64,000 nucleotides of DNA from Thuidium tamariscinum (lineage: Eukaryota > Streptophyta > Bryopsida > Hypnales > Thuidiaceae). The position numbers and the translations under genes were made by a program. The stretch spans positions 11,100,501 through 11,164,500 of the forward strand of contig OX344755.2 in assembly GCA_947034885.2 (NCBI GenBank), given 5' to 3'. Positions 23,531 to 34,389 of the stretch are shown here, in pieces; the stretch's first letter is position 1; the number at the start of each line of letters is the position of its first letter. The notes under the pieces are model-generated. The model was not told where the DNA came from. It saw only the letters and a program-made list of their open reading frames with translations, and ran no database searches.

Positions 23531-23725
23531 ATGGTTAGGACATACACTTTTGCCGCGATGGTGGCAGTGACGTATGCCTTCATCACGAGTGGTGATCACG
23601 TCTTTCGTTGGATGGCGGAACGTCAAGAGAGCAAGATTGAGCAGATCAAACTAGACAGGCAAGCAACAAGGTTGAGACGAGATCTGCTACAAGAACTGGA
23701 TGAAAAGAATGCTGCTGCATCATAG
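23531..23725 (+). CDS. Small single-pass membrane protein, 64 aa, unrecognised
   Basis: Short ATG-started ORF of 64 codons. MVRTYTFAAMVAVTYAFITS gives one hydrophobic segment at about residues 5-21. It is followed by a charged, probably helical tail rich in Arg, Gln, Glu and Lys (about 28-60), with a regular pattern that could form a coiled coil. A short N-terminus, one membrane span and a basic/acidic helix recall small organelle-membrane or complex-accessory subunits, but no family is recognised and no function is assigned. A plausible splice acceptor lies 49 bases upstream, and the following stretch to about 23990 looks like a 3' UTR. It could still be a fortuitous ORF; the amino-acid pattern argues for a real gene. 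Confidence 0.55.
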   Translation: MVRTYTFAAMVAVTYAFITSGDHVFRWMAERQESKIEQIKLDRQATRLRRDLLQELDEKNAAAS

Positions 23726-25256
23726 TGCAGTATCTAATTCGTTTCTACAGATCTTCTTAGGGACAGCTGAGTTAACGAGCAGCCCACGGGATGCAGTCAG
23801 CTTCTGGCCTTCACAAATAATGTGCAGCATCTGATGTGTGGAGCAAAGATGTGGTTGACCTAAAGACGGAAGAAAATTGTTTCTGCACTTTCTTATATAA
23901 TTCAGGGATGTTGAATTTTTTTGAAGACTCTATTAGCTTCAGTTGCAGACCATGTCTTGTGTAGTTCTTATTCTTATAATGTAATGTTACTCACATGGTA
24001 TGATTGAAAATTCTGTGTCTGCTTTGAATGACATAGTGCTCGAATTTAGATAGTATCTGGCCACGAAAGCATATGGGCTTCTTCGAAAACACAAGTTACA
24101 TTCCTGTTGCCAGTAAGCGGAAGCGTGGAGCCACTGAAGTCCTGTTTTCTACTTAGCAATCTAAACGGCTTGCGTCGCAGATCGTGAGGTGCCTATCTGT
24201 GGGTACACCACCAAAGTCATCTTCTTACTGTTTAAATTTGACGTAACATTAGAAATCTTGGTATTTTGTCCGCAGTTATCTCTGGAAACTGTTTTGCTTG
24301 CCTGTTGGAGTGTCAGCTTGTAGTCTCTCTGTGTAATGGATCATCCAAACAAGACTGGTAGTAATAATGGTTCATTGCTGTGTTGCTAACAATTTCTAAA
24401 GGACTATTGGTTGCAGAGTATTATTTATTAATGCATTAGTCATGCACTTGTATCAATATCAGCTTCTCGCGATGACTCCGTTAGACCACCACGCTACAAG
24501 GTGCCTATCTAACGGAATTGTATTAACGGATTCCAAATCTGGTGCATTTTTTTTGACACTTGAAATCGAACTTGGCAATCCCTTGAGCATCTCCATGTCA
24601 TTTACCAGGTGCAACGAATGACACCCGGCCAGTTAGATACTCACTGGCTCGGGACTTCCGGCCCATTCTGTCGGACTATGATCCGCCACCGCCGGGGTCC
24701 ACAGCTCCTGATGGATGACAGGCTGAATGAGCTCTCCCTACCAATCTTGTAGTTGCGTCAGTGTTCTTACTACTCCGCCAGGAGAATTCTGTGCCCATCA
24801 GGCGGAGTCCGTCGTCCAATGGCTTGTGTCCTGTTTACCGACGGACTTGACTTGGGGGACTCTCACCATGCATACTTGTCTGAGTCATCGATTTCACTAC
24901 AAAGCTCCCACCAACTGTTGTTCTGGTGGAGAATTGTTATGTGTGCCTGGCCTGCGTTTAGGTTTGGAGCTTTGATCGTATGGGCTTGCGATCGAATCTC
25001 CTCTGCTGTGAGCTTTCATTGTAGGAATGCCGTGGTGGTCAATGTTGGGAGGAGTTCGTGGCGATCTTGATAGTTAGGACGTGAGGTTTTACCGTAGTTG
25101 CTTGAGCCTTCAAAGATGGTTTAAAATCGTGTAGTTTCTTTCCCGAGTGTTGCTGTCGTGCTTTTGACTTGCTACGATATATTGCAGTTGCTGCTGAGGG
25201 TTTAAGAAAGGGATAAATTGCGATTGCTGTTGTGGGTTTAAGAAGCCGCTGCCACG
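23726..25256. other. 3' UTR then intergenic DNA and promoter of the next gene
   Basis: About 250 bases of probable 3' UTR are followed by moderate-GC DNA. ORFs at 24727-25070 overlap in two frames and look random. A GAGCATCTCC word at about 24585 resembles one end of the Harbinger-like elements but has no partner. Just before the next ATG the phrase GGGTTTAAGAA occurs twice (about 25198 and 25234). Confidence 0.35.
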
Positions 25257-25874
25257 ATGATGAGAGGGTACGATGCACCGCGCGGAGGCTACGGACCACT
25301 GCGCGATCCTCGAGGGTACTACCATCGGCATTACCAAACGCAAGGGCCGTCCCCGTGGATCCCCGCAACAATTCTGGGCGTGATCGTGCTCATCACGGGC
25401 ATGCCATACATGAGAACTCCAGATGCCACCATGGCCTACTACACCGCAGTGCGCCCCTCTTCCAGGTTCCCAGCCATGCTGTGGATTCCCGTGCTGGTCG
25501 TCATCGCTCTCCAGTTCTTCGGGGGTCCGTGGTACCACGGCTATTATGGCCAACCTTATTATGGGCGACACGGAATGATGAGAGCCCCAGGCATGTTTGG
25601 CTACCCGAGTGGCGCCTTTGGGGGAGTGATCGATCACAGAGCTCCTTGGGGCGCATCATGGTGGTGGCCGTGGTCTTCGTCTTCGTCGTGGAATCCTTAC
25701 AACAGGTACTATAACATCCACCAGCAGAGGGGAGTGATGTCGACTTTCATGGATTACGGAGGCCACTGGCTTCTCATCTTCCTGGGAATTGCAGTGTTCT
25801 CGCTTGTCAGTGCCAGTTCTGTTGCTTCCACTCCCGTTTCTCTCGCTCCTTACTGGCGGAGGTGGCTCTTTTGA
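25257..25874 (+). CDS. Tyr/Trp/Gly-rich multi-pass membrane protein, 205 aa, unrecognised
   Basis: Single-exon ORF starting at tandem ATG codons. The N-terminal 33 residues are Gly/Tyr/Arg/Pro-rich (for example GGYGPLRDPRGYYHRHY) and probably cytosolic or disordered. Three hydrophobic segments follow at about 34-51, 73-90 and 169-190. Between the second and third is a loop of about 75 residues full of Tyr, Gly, His and Trp (GGPWYHGYYGQPYYGRHG, WGASWWWPWSSSSS). Such composition suggests a small membrane protein with a low-complexity aromatic loop, perhaps stress-related or wall-facing, but no family or function is recognised. GC and codon use match the other genes here. Long antisense and frame-shifted ORFs over the same bases (25110-25714) are shadows of its high GC. 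Confidence 0.7.
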   Translation: MMRGYDAPRGGYGPLRDPRGYYHRHYQTQGPSPWIPATILGVIVLITGMPYMRTPDATMAYYTAVRPSSRFPAMLWIPVLVVIALQFFGGPWYHGYYGQPYYGRHGMMRAPGMFGYPSGAFGGVIDHRAPWGASWWWPWSSSSSWNPYNRYYNIHQQRGVMSTFMDYGGHWLLIFLGIAVFSLVSASSVASTPVSLAPYWRRWLF

Positions 25875-27575
25875 AGGGACACTTACACACTGGGTTCAAC
25901 ACAGAGCTGGCAGAAATCGAGTCTCCTGAAAATTTAGTTAGATCTTTCAAGTTCTTTTCTCTTCTTCTTCTTCAACGTAGTTCTCAAATTCTTGGACTGG
26001 CGGTTCCCCCCCGCCTTCTTCAGAAACGCTAGGTATCCTTGGTGTTGAAAGTGGAGAATGAAACTGATGTCGATCATTACAAGGACCTTGACAACAATGC
26101 TGTCTCCCCAATTTGCGAAAATATGTTTAACCTACTCCTTGACTGCCAATTCAAGTTGATAGCCGGGAGTGGCCAAGGCATGAGGTTGACATCGCTCGCC
26201 CAATTTGCCAAGTCTCCAGAGTTTGCATTCGGGAGGGAGCAGGAATCACTTTCTGGATTTTTTGTCAATCCAAATGTAGACCGGTCATCCTTGTGACGGA
26301 TCTCTCAATTCAGATACAAGTGTGGTTGCAGCATCTGGCTCTCTTGTGGGGGAAACCGTAGTCTTTAGAGGAAGGATTAAGTGCGTCACTTGATGGAATC
26401 ACAAACGGTCTTGCCGTGGAGTGGAATCTCGGTTTCTGTCTTAACCCTCTCCTGCAAACCGACCGTCAAATCAAGCCTACCGACAAGTCTTGGAAAGGGT
26501 CTCCAAAATGGACAGGATTATGACTCTAAACTTCTTTCCCTCTTTCCAAATTGTCTCGTGTCATATGGCAATGAAAGTGGCAGAAAGAGGATTCTGCAAC
26601 TCACCATGTTTTGCAGTGTCATTTTGCTAGTGACCCAGTTGTGTCTATTAATGTGGTGAGACCTCTTTTATAGGCACTTGTTAAATTAGGTCTCTTGTAT
26701 AATTAGGCCTCTTGTATTTATAATGGCTCTTTACAAAATCAGTGGTGAGTTCATTCTCTTTAGATATCACTTTACATCAAAGTCATTGAAATGTTTGGTA
26801 TATTAGTGGCAATTGTCATGAGCATGTTCCAATACTTTGTACTATGTACAAATCTGTTCATTCATATTCAAAAAATTGACCTCCATTTTCATATCGTATG
26901 CTCTATGCAACTTACCAATCTTTAAGATGTGAAGAGTGTCCTTGAAAATTATGGATTTATGAGTAACAACTTTTGTATGATAAGTCTATGTCTCTTATAT
27001 GTATTTTTTTTAATTAATCTTACAGTATTGTAATTTCTTGTTAATAGTGATTGATATTAGAGAAAGAGATCTCGAAAGATATGCAACATATTGAAACATG
27101 TTAAATATGGTATTAATACAATATTCTATAGTTGGACTCATATATCAATAAATATAAGGAAACTTAATTATATTAGGATGAGCATCCAACTACTAACACA
27201 TGCTTGTGTCACCAAATGATTCAAAAATCAATTGTCTTCACAATGAATTGGTCTTTGAAGCAAAAAATTTGAAATTTTACAAATTACTCATGTGACATTA
27301 TTGTGTAAGATGAAGGCACTTGTTTATGCTATTTTTAATTAGATTTTACTACTTTAAAGTAGTTTTCATTAATTTTGTCCTTTGTATAGTTTACTATAAC
27401 AAGAGTTTTTGGAAAATTTGTGACCTTGGCTTAGATGGAATTAGCACATTGTTTTTAAAAAAATAGTCAAAAGTCCAATATAGTTGCTTATATAAAAGAA
27501 CTCATCAAATAAACAATCTATTGTGCTAAATTAACATTGCAAGCTAGCTTGGTAAATATTATAGTAATAATAGTA
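25875..27575. other. 3' UTR, then unrecognised DNA turning AT-rich
   Basis: GC is moderate to about 26650 and includes two ORF-like stretches (26039-26296 from a TTG, and 26381-26659) that show no family resemblance; they may be parts of a dead gene or long UTR. From about 26700 the DNA is AT-rich without features. Confidence 0.35.
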
Positions 27576-27906
27576 AGGTAAGAGGTCCTATAATGGACCA
27601 TCTAAGGGCTGAAACAGAATTTCAGGGAGGTAAAACTTCTAGAAATATTTTTCAGTAAATTTTCCTTGAAAGACAAGTAGAATTGACATTTAACCCAAGT
27701 CGTTTCATATTTTTTTGAGATTTTTTAAAATTAGTTATCAAATTTTGAAGTTGAAAGGACATAGGGCTCTAAAATGGTGCCCTAGCTAAACTGTACACTA
27801 TCAGACACTGTTGAAGGCTATGAAAAAGCAACATGTACAAGTACTGTACATTTAAGATAGGGCACCATTTTAGAACCCACTCCATTTAAGAGACTTCTAC
27901 CTTACC
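27576..27906. mobile_element. Probable inverted-repeat element with a 21-bp internal palindrome
   Basis: GGGCTCTAAAATGGTGCCCTA at 27764-27784 is matched inverted at 27858-27878 with one mismatch. Outside this, GGTAAGAGGTCCTATAATGG on the left pairs loosely with the inverted right flank GGTAAGGTAGAAGTCTC. The element could be the inner or the outer unit; target duplication unclear. Confidence 0.4.
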
Positions 27907-28696
27907 AAATAAAAAATAATTTATAAATAGAACACTATGTTGACTTCATTTGATGATATTATTATTATAATATTTAAAACATCAATTTTCAAATCAAGCC
28001 AACATAGTGAACCTACTAGAATATTCAAAACATCAATTTTCATTCATTGAACCCACTTATATATATTTATAAGAAAATTAATTCCTTCTACATAGTAAAT
28101 AGACAAATTAGACATCCTATACTTCAAAACAACCATCCAAAAACTAATTCTTATAGAAATAATATAATATCTACATCATCAAAAGTCTCCAATATGCCTT
28201 TAAAAAATACATGCATTCACATGGAAAACATACAAAGAAAGAAGAAGCTATCAAATTTCCTAAAGATTCAAAAATAAAAAATTATCAAAAAGAATCACAA
28301 ATAGGACAAAAATAAAACACAAGTTAATATTCATTACACATAGTCATCCTTTAAAATACACTCAAACTATAGAAAGACTCTATTGGAAATCTCTAGAATT
28401 ATTTAAAATTAAAGAAGAATTGAGAAACAAAAAATTGAAGCACAATCATAGTATATTTATATGAGTAATTAGCTAAGCAATGACAAAATAGGCAAAACAA
28501 AATCCAATAAATTTGGTGAAAATACACAAATAACAAACAGACAAATCTTTCAATAATTCAAATTTAGGTATGGTCAATATATGAAAAACACTAAAAACCT
28601 ATTCAAACAAGATACTAAAAAAATCCAAATATTGGCGTCTTCATGACCAAATGTATACTTATTCAAAGACACTTGAAAATTCAAGTACGGTCATAT
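27907..28696. other. AT-rich, nothing recognised
   Basis: AT-rich DNA. One direct repeat, AAAACATCAATTTTCAA, occurs near 27976 and again (ending ATTC) near 28026. No gene is apparent; the ORF at 28047-28277 is Lys/Asn/Ile-rich and considered chance. Confidence 0.4.
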
Positions 28697-29915
28697 GACC
28701 CCTAGATGGCCAGGGAATTTTTTAAGCTTCTTAGAATTTGGAATGCTTTAATTTGAACAAAAATTCAACATTTTGATAAATTGTATTAATTTTTTCAAAT
28801 TGTAACCATCCAAAATCAAACTAGACATGTTAGTAATCATACAAGAAAAGAAAACACAATAGTCACTTATGGATTGATGTTTGATCATGAGACTATGAGA
28901 CTATGAGAGTGTTAACCCATTAAGGACCGGTTGACCACTTTTGGGTTGATTTGAGGACTTTTTGTCTCCTACAATTTATAGAACATTTGACCTCAAAAAA
29001 CTTAGAGAAGAACACATTTAGATTGTCTTCATGTGCTTTTAACAAAACCAATTTCAAGAGAATGCATGTAAAAATGAGTAAGTTGTGCTTGGCGAAACTT
29101 GAAATGGTTCAACCTTTCATATTGAAATTTTCAATGAAAAATGCATATTTTATGGAAAGGACAATTATGTGTGTATTTGAAAGAATAAGTTAAAAGGTTT
29201 TGGTCAATTTCAAGACAATATACTCAAATCCATGTCCAATTGTAGCAAACCCTAATTATAACTAGAGCCAAAAGGTGTTTATGACACATCAATGTTTGAA
29301 GAGTAATTACAAAGACATGAATCATTGAATCACTTTCATTTTTTGTGTGGTTCAAGGACTTAACCCATGGAACTCATTTATTCAATCCGATTTAGGATTA
29401 CATATTTTGAAAGGGCAGAAAATTGCACTTTTTGATAATTGTGTTCAAAAACTTATTCCGCCCCCTAAATCAACCACGGTCCTTAATGGGTTAAAGTTGC
29501 AAAAGTAATTTGAAGTCTTTTGATCTTCTTTTTACATGTGAAATCTAAAATGTTGGTCATCATGAGGTTAAAGGACCTAATATGTATAACCCCAATCAAT
29601 TAATGGCTTCTCAAAATCTACTCTACAATTTTTTTAAATGAATTTCTAACGTGTTTTTCTCTCCAAGATCTAGTGTATTTTAGGTTCACTTCCAAGAGCC
29701 CTTAACATGATGGAAAGTCAAGATTGCAATGGATGCCCTTGTACAAAATCTTGAATAGAATTCCCATAATCAATCATTTTCAATATTGGATTTCTATTGC
29801 TAAATCTAGACTTCAAAATGAATTTTTCAAAATTAAAAACTATTAAAAATAGAAACTTACTTAGGTTTAATCTAACTTCAAAGTGATTGTTGATGCCTCA
29901 AGCATTTAGAAGATA
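28697..29915. repeat. Dispersed ~600-bp repeat, copy split by an insertion
   Basis: Left part 28697-28911 and right part 29495-29915 together align with 16054-16640. Between them lies a TTAA-flanked element. A further unmatched piece of roughly 85 bases near 29590-29665 shows a second, smaller difference between the copies. Confidence 0.7.
28912..29494. mobile_element. piggyBac-like MITE, copy 1 (TTAA..TTAA, 575-bp core)
   Basis: TTAA at 28912-28915 and 29491-29494 flank a core that starts CCCATTAAGGACCGGTTGAC and ends ACGGTCCTTAATGGG. The ends are thus inverted repeats of about 14 bp beginning CCC. TTAA duplication with CCC..GGG termini is the definition of piggyBac ends. An inverted relative is at 62623-63179. 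An ORF at 28951-29193 inside is not a transposase. The host repeat at 16054-16640 lacks this insertion. Confidence 0.78.
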
Positions 29916-30991
29916 AAGTCAATTTCTGTTGGATGTTCACAAAATTTTGAAACAAGATGTGAAAACATGCTTCCTTAAAAGTGAATATAATTTCTTTTGA
30001 TTTGGGGCATCTATTGCTAAAAACCTCATTGACTTTTGAAATTTGGCACATATATAACTAATAATATATGGTATAAAAAATTTCTTAAAAGAAATTATAG
30101 TTTCAAATCATATTTTGAGAGGAGTCAAAGTTTGTTAGTTATATCAAGATAGTTCCGTCAAAAAACATTTACCTCTAATTTGAAGTCTTGTTTTTTTGCA
30201 ATTTGTGGAGTCAAAACTTTTGAAATTTTTCAAATGTATTTCAATTAGTTGTCTCTGACTTTTGACTATTTGGATTTCAAACAAAAAATTTCCTCATTGC
30301 ATAAGAAATCATCAAAAAGTGACTAGTGTATATTGTATAACCAATTTTATTTAATCTCCTTGCATTGCAAAGTGATTTAGAGTAAGCTAGACTCCATGTT
30401 TTCCTCTAAATTTTTGCATAAGTGTACATAGAAAGAATTAGAACTCAAATTCATGAAGAAAAACAAATTTACTCCTATAGGGCTCAAAGTTTGCTTTACA
30501 AGAATGAAAGTATATTTGTTTGTTTTCATTTCAAATGTAATAATTTTTCAATCTAGATAGTCAAATGTGCTAAAAAAATTTCCACACAATCATATTAGTC
30601 TACTACACTTTTAAACATTTGAAGTTTAAAAAACAAATTTTAACTTTCAATTTTAGGTAATGCATTATAAAATGACAATTTTTGACAATTTCTCTTAAAA
30701 ATCACCCTTAGTCTTTTAGAGAGAAATTAATTGCACACTTTGCAATATCCAATGAATAGATATTTCGCTCTACCTTATCTTGTTTTGTTCACAAAACAAT
30801 ATACACAATCTTTGAATAAATCACCATAACAATGTAGTATAGGAATTATATAATTTCTTCATGAGCAAAAGAACACAAGATTTAATAAGCTAATTGAATT
30901 CTGAAAAAAAGAAAACCATTCCAAGATAATACAATCTTACTTTAGCTATTGACTTGCCAATTGGCTCTTAAAAGGTCACTTTTAGAACACC
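29916..30991. other. AT-rich, nothing recognised
   Basis: AT-rich DNA with stop codons in all frames, no inverted repeats seen and no gene. Confidence 0.45.
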
Positions 30992-31278
30992 CATTAGGGG
31001 ATTTTTGAGGCCATTGGAAGACTACAGGTTCCCGGACTACGGGAATATAGTTTCTACCACGTAAATAGGAATTCTACGTGGTCGAGAGAGTGCCATGTTA
31101 TTAAATTTTTTTTTTTGAAAAAATATTTTTTTGGGACTTTTTTTCATATTTCATGACCCAATTTTTCTTTTTCTTTTTTTTGGGTAAATGCTGGCCTGAC
31201 AACGACCAATAGTTACGGAAACAGTTTCGGGGAACAACCCCGAAACGGCCTTTTTGAAGCTTGAAATCCCCTCTAATG
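30992..31278. mobile_element. CATTAG-type MITE-like element, copy 2
   Basis: Begins CATTAGGGGATTTTTGAGGC and ends AAATCCCCTCTAATG. It aligns end to end with 6411-6703 and shares GCCATTGGAAGACTA, GGTTCC(C/T)GGACT, GGGTAAATG(C/T)TGGCCT and the hairpin GTTTCGGGGAACA..CCCCGAAAC. Copies differ by substitutions and short indels. Confidence 0.75.
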
Positions 31279-31380
31279 CTTCCATGATTGAGGTATGTTT
31301 GGAGTGATGACTGCATTGTTGAGAGGTTGAATGGAATCACAAAAGTACTAGCAAATAAGCTCTTGAAATAAGTAGGACAT

Positions 31381-32273
31381 TAACCCTTAAGCGTCTCAAT
31401 CCTTTTTTGAATTTTGCTCATTTTCGCTTATAACTTTGTACATATATATCATTTACTAGAATTTAATGAATTTGGTCATTAAAGAAGGTTGTCTTTTCTA
31501 GATTCAAGTATTACATTTGATAAATGAGAAGTTAATTGGATGAAACAGTGCCTTGAAGCCCTGTGGTCATCATCCAAAATATGGATGTTGGAGCACTTCC
31601 AGGTTAAATTGTACCAAGTTACCAACGAAGTAGGCCCAACAGGGTGAATTTTGGATTCTCTGCAATAAAAGTGAAAAAAAAGCCCCCTATTTTGTGCCAT
31701 GTTTGGAATATATTGTAGACCTCTTGTACCTAATTCGGGGTCTCGGATTGCAAATATGAATTCGGAATTTGCAAAAAAATTATTTGCAAAAAATAAAAAT
31801 TCCTGCATAACCTGCTGGACCCACTTCGTTGACAGACTTTTGACAGACGAATCAAATAGTGTCTTTATTCTCAGGGTCCCCACAAAAACTAAAATTCCGT
31901 CTGCAGACACCATTCCCGTAGGTACGGTACTACAGTATACACGCCAAGTTACCACTTGCCTGACCTCTTTAATATCACCATCCGTAATGTCACATCGCTT
32001 GGAGTCTGGGCACACGGTGCCAGCTTCGGTATCCACGTTTTAACTTTTTTACCCTAGAAGGACGCGGGGGGTCCGTGTGGAATTCATTGGTAAAACCGTG
32101 GGAATCATTGGTAATAAAATACTAAAAAAACTCTTTTGAAGTCAAGAACTGTAGAAGATATCTGCTTTCCACTCCTAAAACTCCTAAATGAATGATTGCA
32201 TTTCTGTCTTACATGGGAGAATCCCTTGTCATTCACCAAACCATTCTGGTCTGCGGCATCTTTACAGGGTTAA
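31381..32273. mobile_element. Nested cluster of TTAA-type and other MITE-like elements
   Basis: Bounded by TTAACCCTTAAGCG on the left and TTTACAGGGTTAA on the right. The right quarter (about 32050-32273) aligns with the 229-bp element at 49510, sharing GTGGGAATCATTGGTA-like and GAAGTCAA(G/A)..TGTAGAAGAT blocks. The centre (about 31603-31830) resembles the element at 61047-61299: CAACGAAGTAGGCCCAACAGG pairs with CCTGCTGGACCCACTTCGTTG, and both contain a TAATT(C/T)GGGGTCTC core. A GTG-started 185-codon minus-strand ORF crosses all of this and is therefore an artefact. Confidence 0.6.
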
Positions 32274-33103
32274 AATGAAACACGGCTCTAAAAGTTGTAG
32301 ATGCTAAATGTAGGTGTTTAACCACATTTGTCAACTATACTGGATTAATTATTAGGCATGGAATGCTATCGTGGATCTTGATTATTAGATATGGTATATT
32401 GTAAGAATTTGAATACAAAAGTGAGAGTAAAGAATCATGTATGCAAGAAAGGGCTTTGAATCATCTTTGGAACTTGTACATCCTCAAAATCCCTACAACG
32501 TTTGACCCCTTCAATCCTTTGACTATGTTTCCACCATAATTGCTCTAAAACTATCATTTTCTAGTACAAGTACCAAATTTTGGACACATCTAATTATAGG
32601 ATCTTATTGTATGCTAACTTGAGAACACATTGAAAATTTTTCAGAAATTATTACCTTGTGGATTGGAAGTTTCAAGCCTTTGAATTCATAGTAATCCCTT
32701 TTTTTGCTCGTGCAAAAATCTAAGCAATTGCACTTCAAAAGCTCACATATGCATGAAAAAATGTCAAATTATGGTCGCGCTTAGAACTTTGGATTTTTTT
32801 CTTTAAGGGAAGTTGGCTACATGTTTGAAAATTTTCAAATCATTCAGATTTATACAATACACAGGAAAAAAAATAGTAAGTAGAAAGATGTAGAGAATGA
32901 CTCAAAATGCAAAATTGTTAAGAATTTAGTTATAGAATTGAAAAATGCCAATCCCAATGGTTGCAATGTTGCAATAAACAATCTACATCCTATGATTATA
33001 TTTTTTTCAAAAAATATTGAAAATTGAGTAAACTAAACAACTTCAAATTTTATTTTCAACTAAAGAATCCATTATTCCAACAAACAAAAATTCCTTATTC
33101 AAA
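32274..33103. other. AT-rich, nothing recognised
   Basis: AT-rich intergenic DNA; no gene, RNA or repeat structure was recognised. Confidence 0.45.
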
Positions 33104-33396
33104 CATTAGAGTGAAATTCATCTTTAAACAAGATTGCAAGTTCCCATACCATGGGAAATGAGGGAACTACACAATGGTAGCAATGTGACGTGATTGAGAC
33201 CTACCCATGTCATTTTTTTTGGATTGGAAAAAAAATTGAACTTCTTTTCACATTTTAGGACCTTCAATTATTCATTTATTTGGTAATTATTGGCATGATA
33301 GCAAGTCAACAACCAAACATTTTTTTTCTTTGTTTTGGGAACATCAAGGGGAAGAAGCTTGAAATGACCCTCCCTTGCCTCAAATCCCCTCTAATG
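33104..33396. mobile_element. CATTAG-type MITE-like element, diverged copy 3
   Basis: Starts CATTAGAGTGAAATTC and ends CAAATCCCCTCTAATG. The interior retains GCAAGTTCCC, GGGAACTAC and a GTTTTGGGAACATC remnant of the hairpin in the same order as copies 1 and 2, but is much more diverged. Confidence 0.5.
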
Positions 33397-34389
33397 CTTT
33401 TGTTTCGTTGATCAAAATAGAATGATTCAAAACTTTTCATGTACATAATTATAGATCTATAAAAAAATATTCAAATTTTTCTTTATGAAAAAATTGATTT
33501 TTTTAATTTACGTGAATTGCCCATTTTACACGACACATACTTTTTTAAATATTATATCACAAAAATATAAGATTGATGTTTGAACACAATTTAAAAGACT
33601 ACAGTAGATTTAGGTCAAACACGGTCCGTGTTCCCATTTCGCAATGAATGTGGCGCTCCTTTCCATGAGGTACTTACCGATTGCGCTTCTTCCTGGCAAT
33701 ACCCCGACGCGGAGGATCAGCCTTCCCTGGCGCTGACGAGGTTTGTTTTCGGCAGGCAAAAACGGCCGACTAGTTTCGCAATCGATCCGACTAATGTCTG
33801 CCTTAACTTACAGCCGACGATAAACCTTATTAGCTCCGAACTTCTTCTTCCACAACGCGTGAGAGCTCTCTACAAGTTGTTCTGTAGAGCCTTCCTAGCT
33901 AGCTAGCTGCTCCGGAGCATTGTTGCAAGATCGGGAAGAGAAGCTTATTTAAGTTCAATCCGCTTCAGAGAGGTTCTGCACTTCACATCGATCGATCCCA
34001 TCTGTACGTATACCAAGTCTGAGTGACAAGAGATGGATTCTAGATTCGAACGACGCTAGCTTGCACGGCCCTGGCTTGAATTGGCGAAATCAATCTCGGC
34101 GCGACTGGTATGGTGGAGTTTGAGTTCTAGCTTGCTAGCTACCGACAGATTTCAGTTTCAGGTCGGTGGAACGGTGGACTGTTGGGCAGGTTGTTAGGGT
34201 TGTGAGCTGGTGGGATTCCAATCCTTGGGCATTCTGACATAGTCTTGACAACTACGCTTTAATGGAATCAATGTGTTTTGGGGTGATGTCGGTGAAGGTT
34301 TTTGGTTTCGGAATCTGATACGTCGATGGATCTGGGTTTGGCTGGCTTTCAAACTTCCAGGCTAGGTTGCAGCTAAGAGGGGAGGAACT
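33397..34389 (+). promoter_or_regulatory. Promoter and 5' leader of the C2-domain gene
   Basis: AT-rich up to about 33600, then GC rises. A TTATTTAAG at 33945-33953 is the best TATA-like element; transcription would then start near 33980, leaving a leader of about 400 bases before the ATG at 34390. An ORF at 33628-33906 has no family resemblance. Confidence 0.35.

Noticed and set aside
24580..24600. GAGCATCTCCATG, like one end of the Harbinger-like MITEs
   Set aside because: No inverted partner or TWA duplication found nearby.
25110..25714. 175- and 160-codon ORFs overlapping the membrane-protein gene
   Set aside because: Antisense or shifted shadows; the 205-codon frame has membrane segments and tandem ATGs.
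28951..29193. 80-codon ORF inside the TTAA element
   Set aside because: No transposase motif, short and AT-driven; the inverted relative does not keep it.
31479..32036. 185-codon minus-strand ORF
   Set aside because: Starts with GTG and spans at least two different MITE pieces; no transposase motif.
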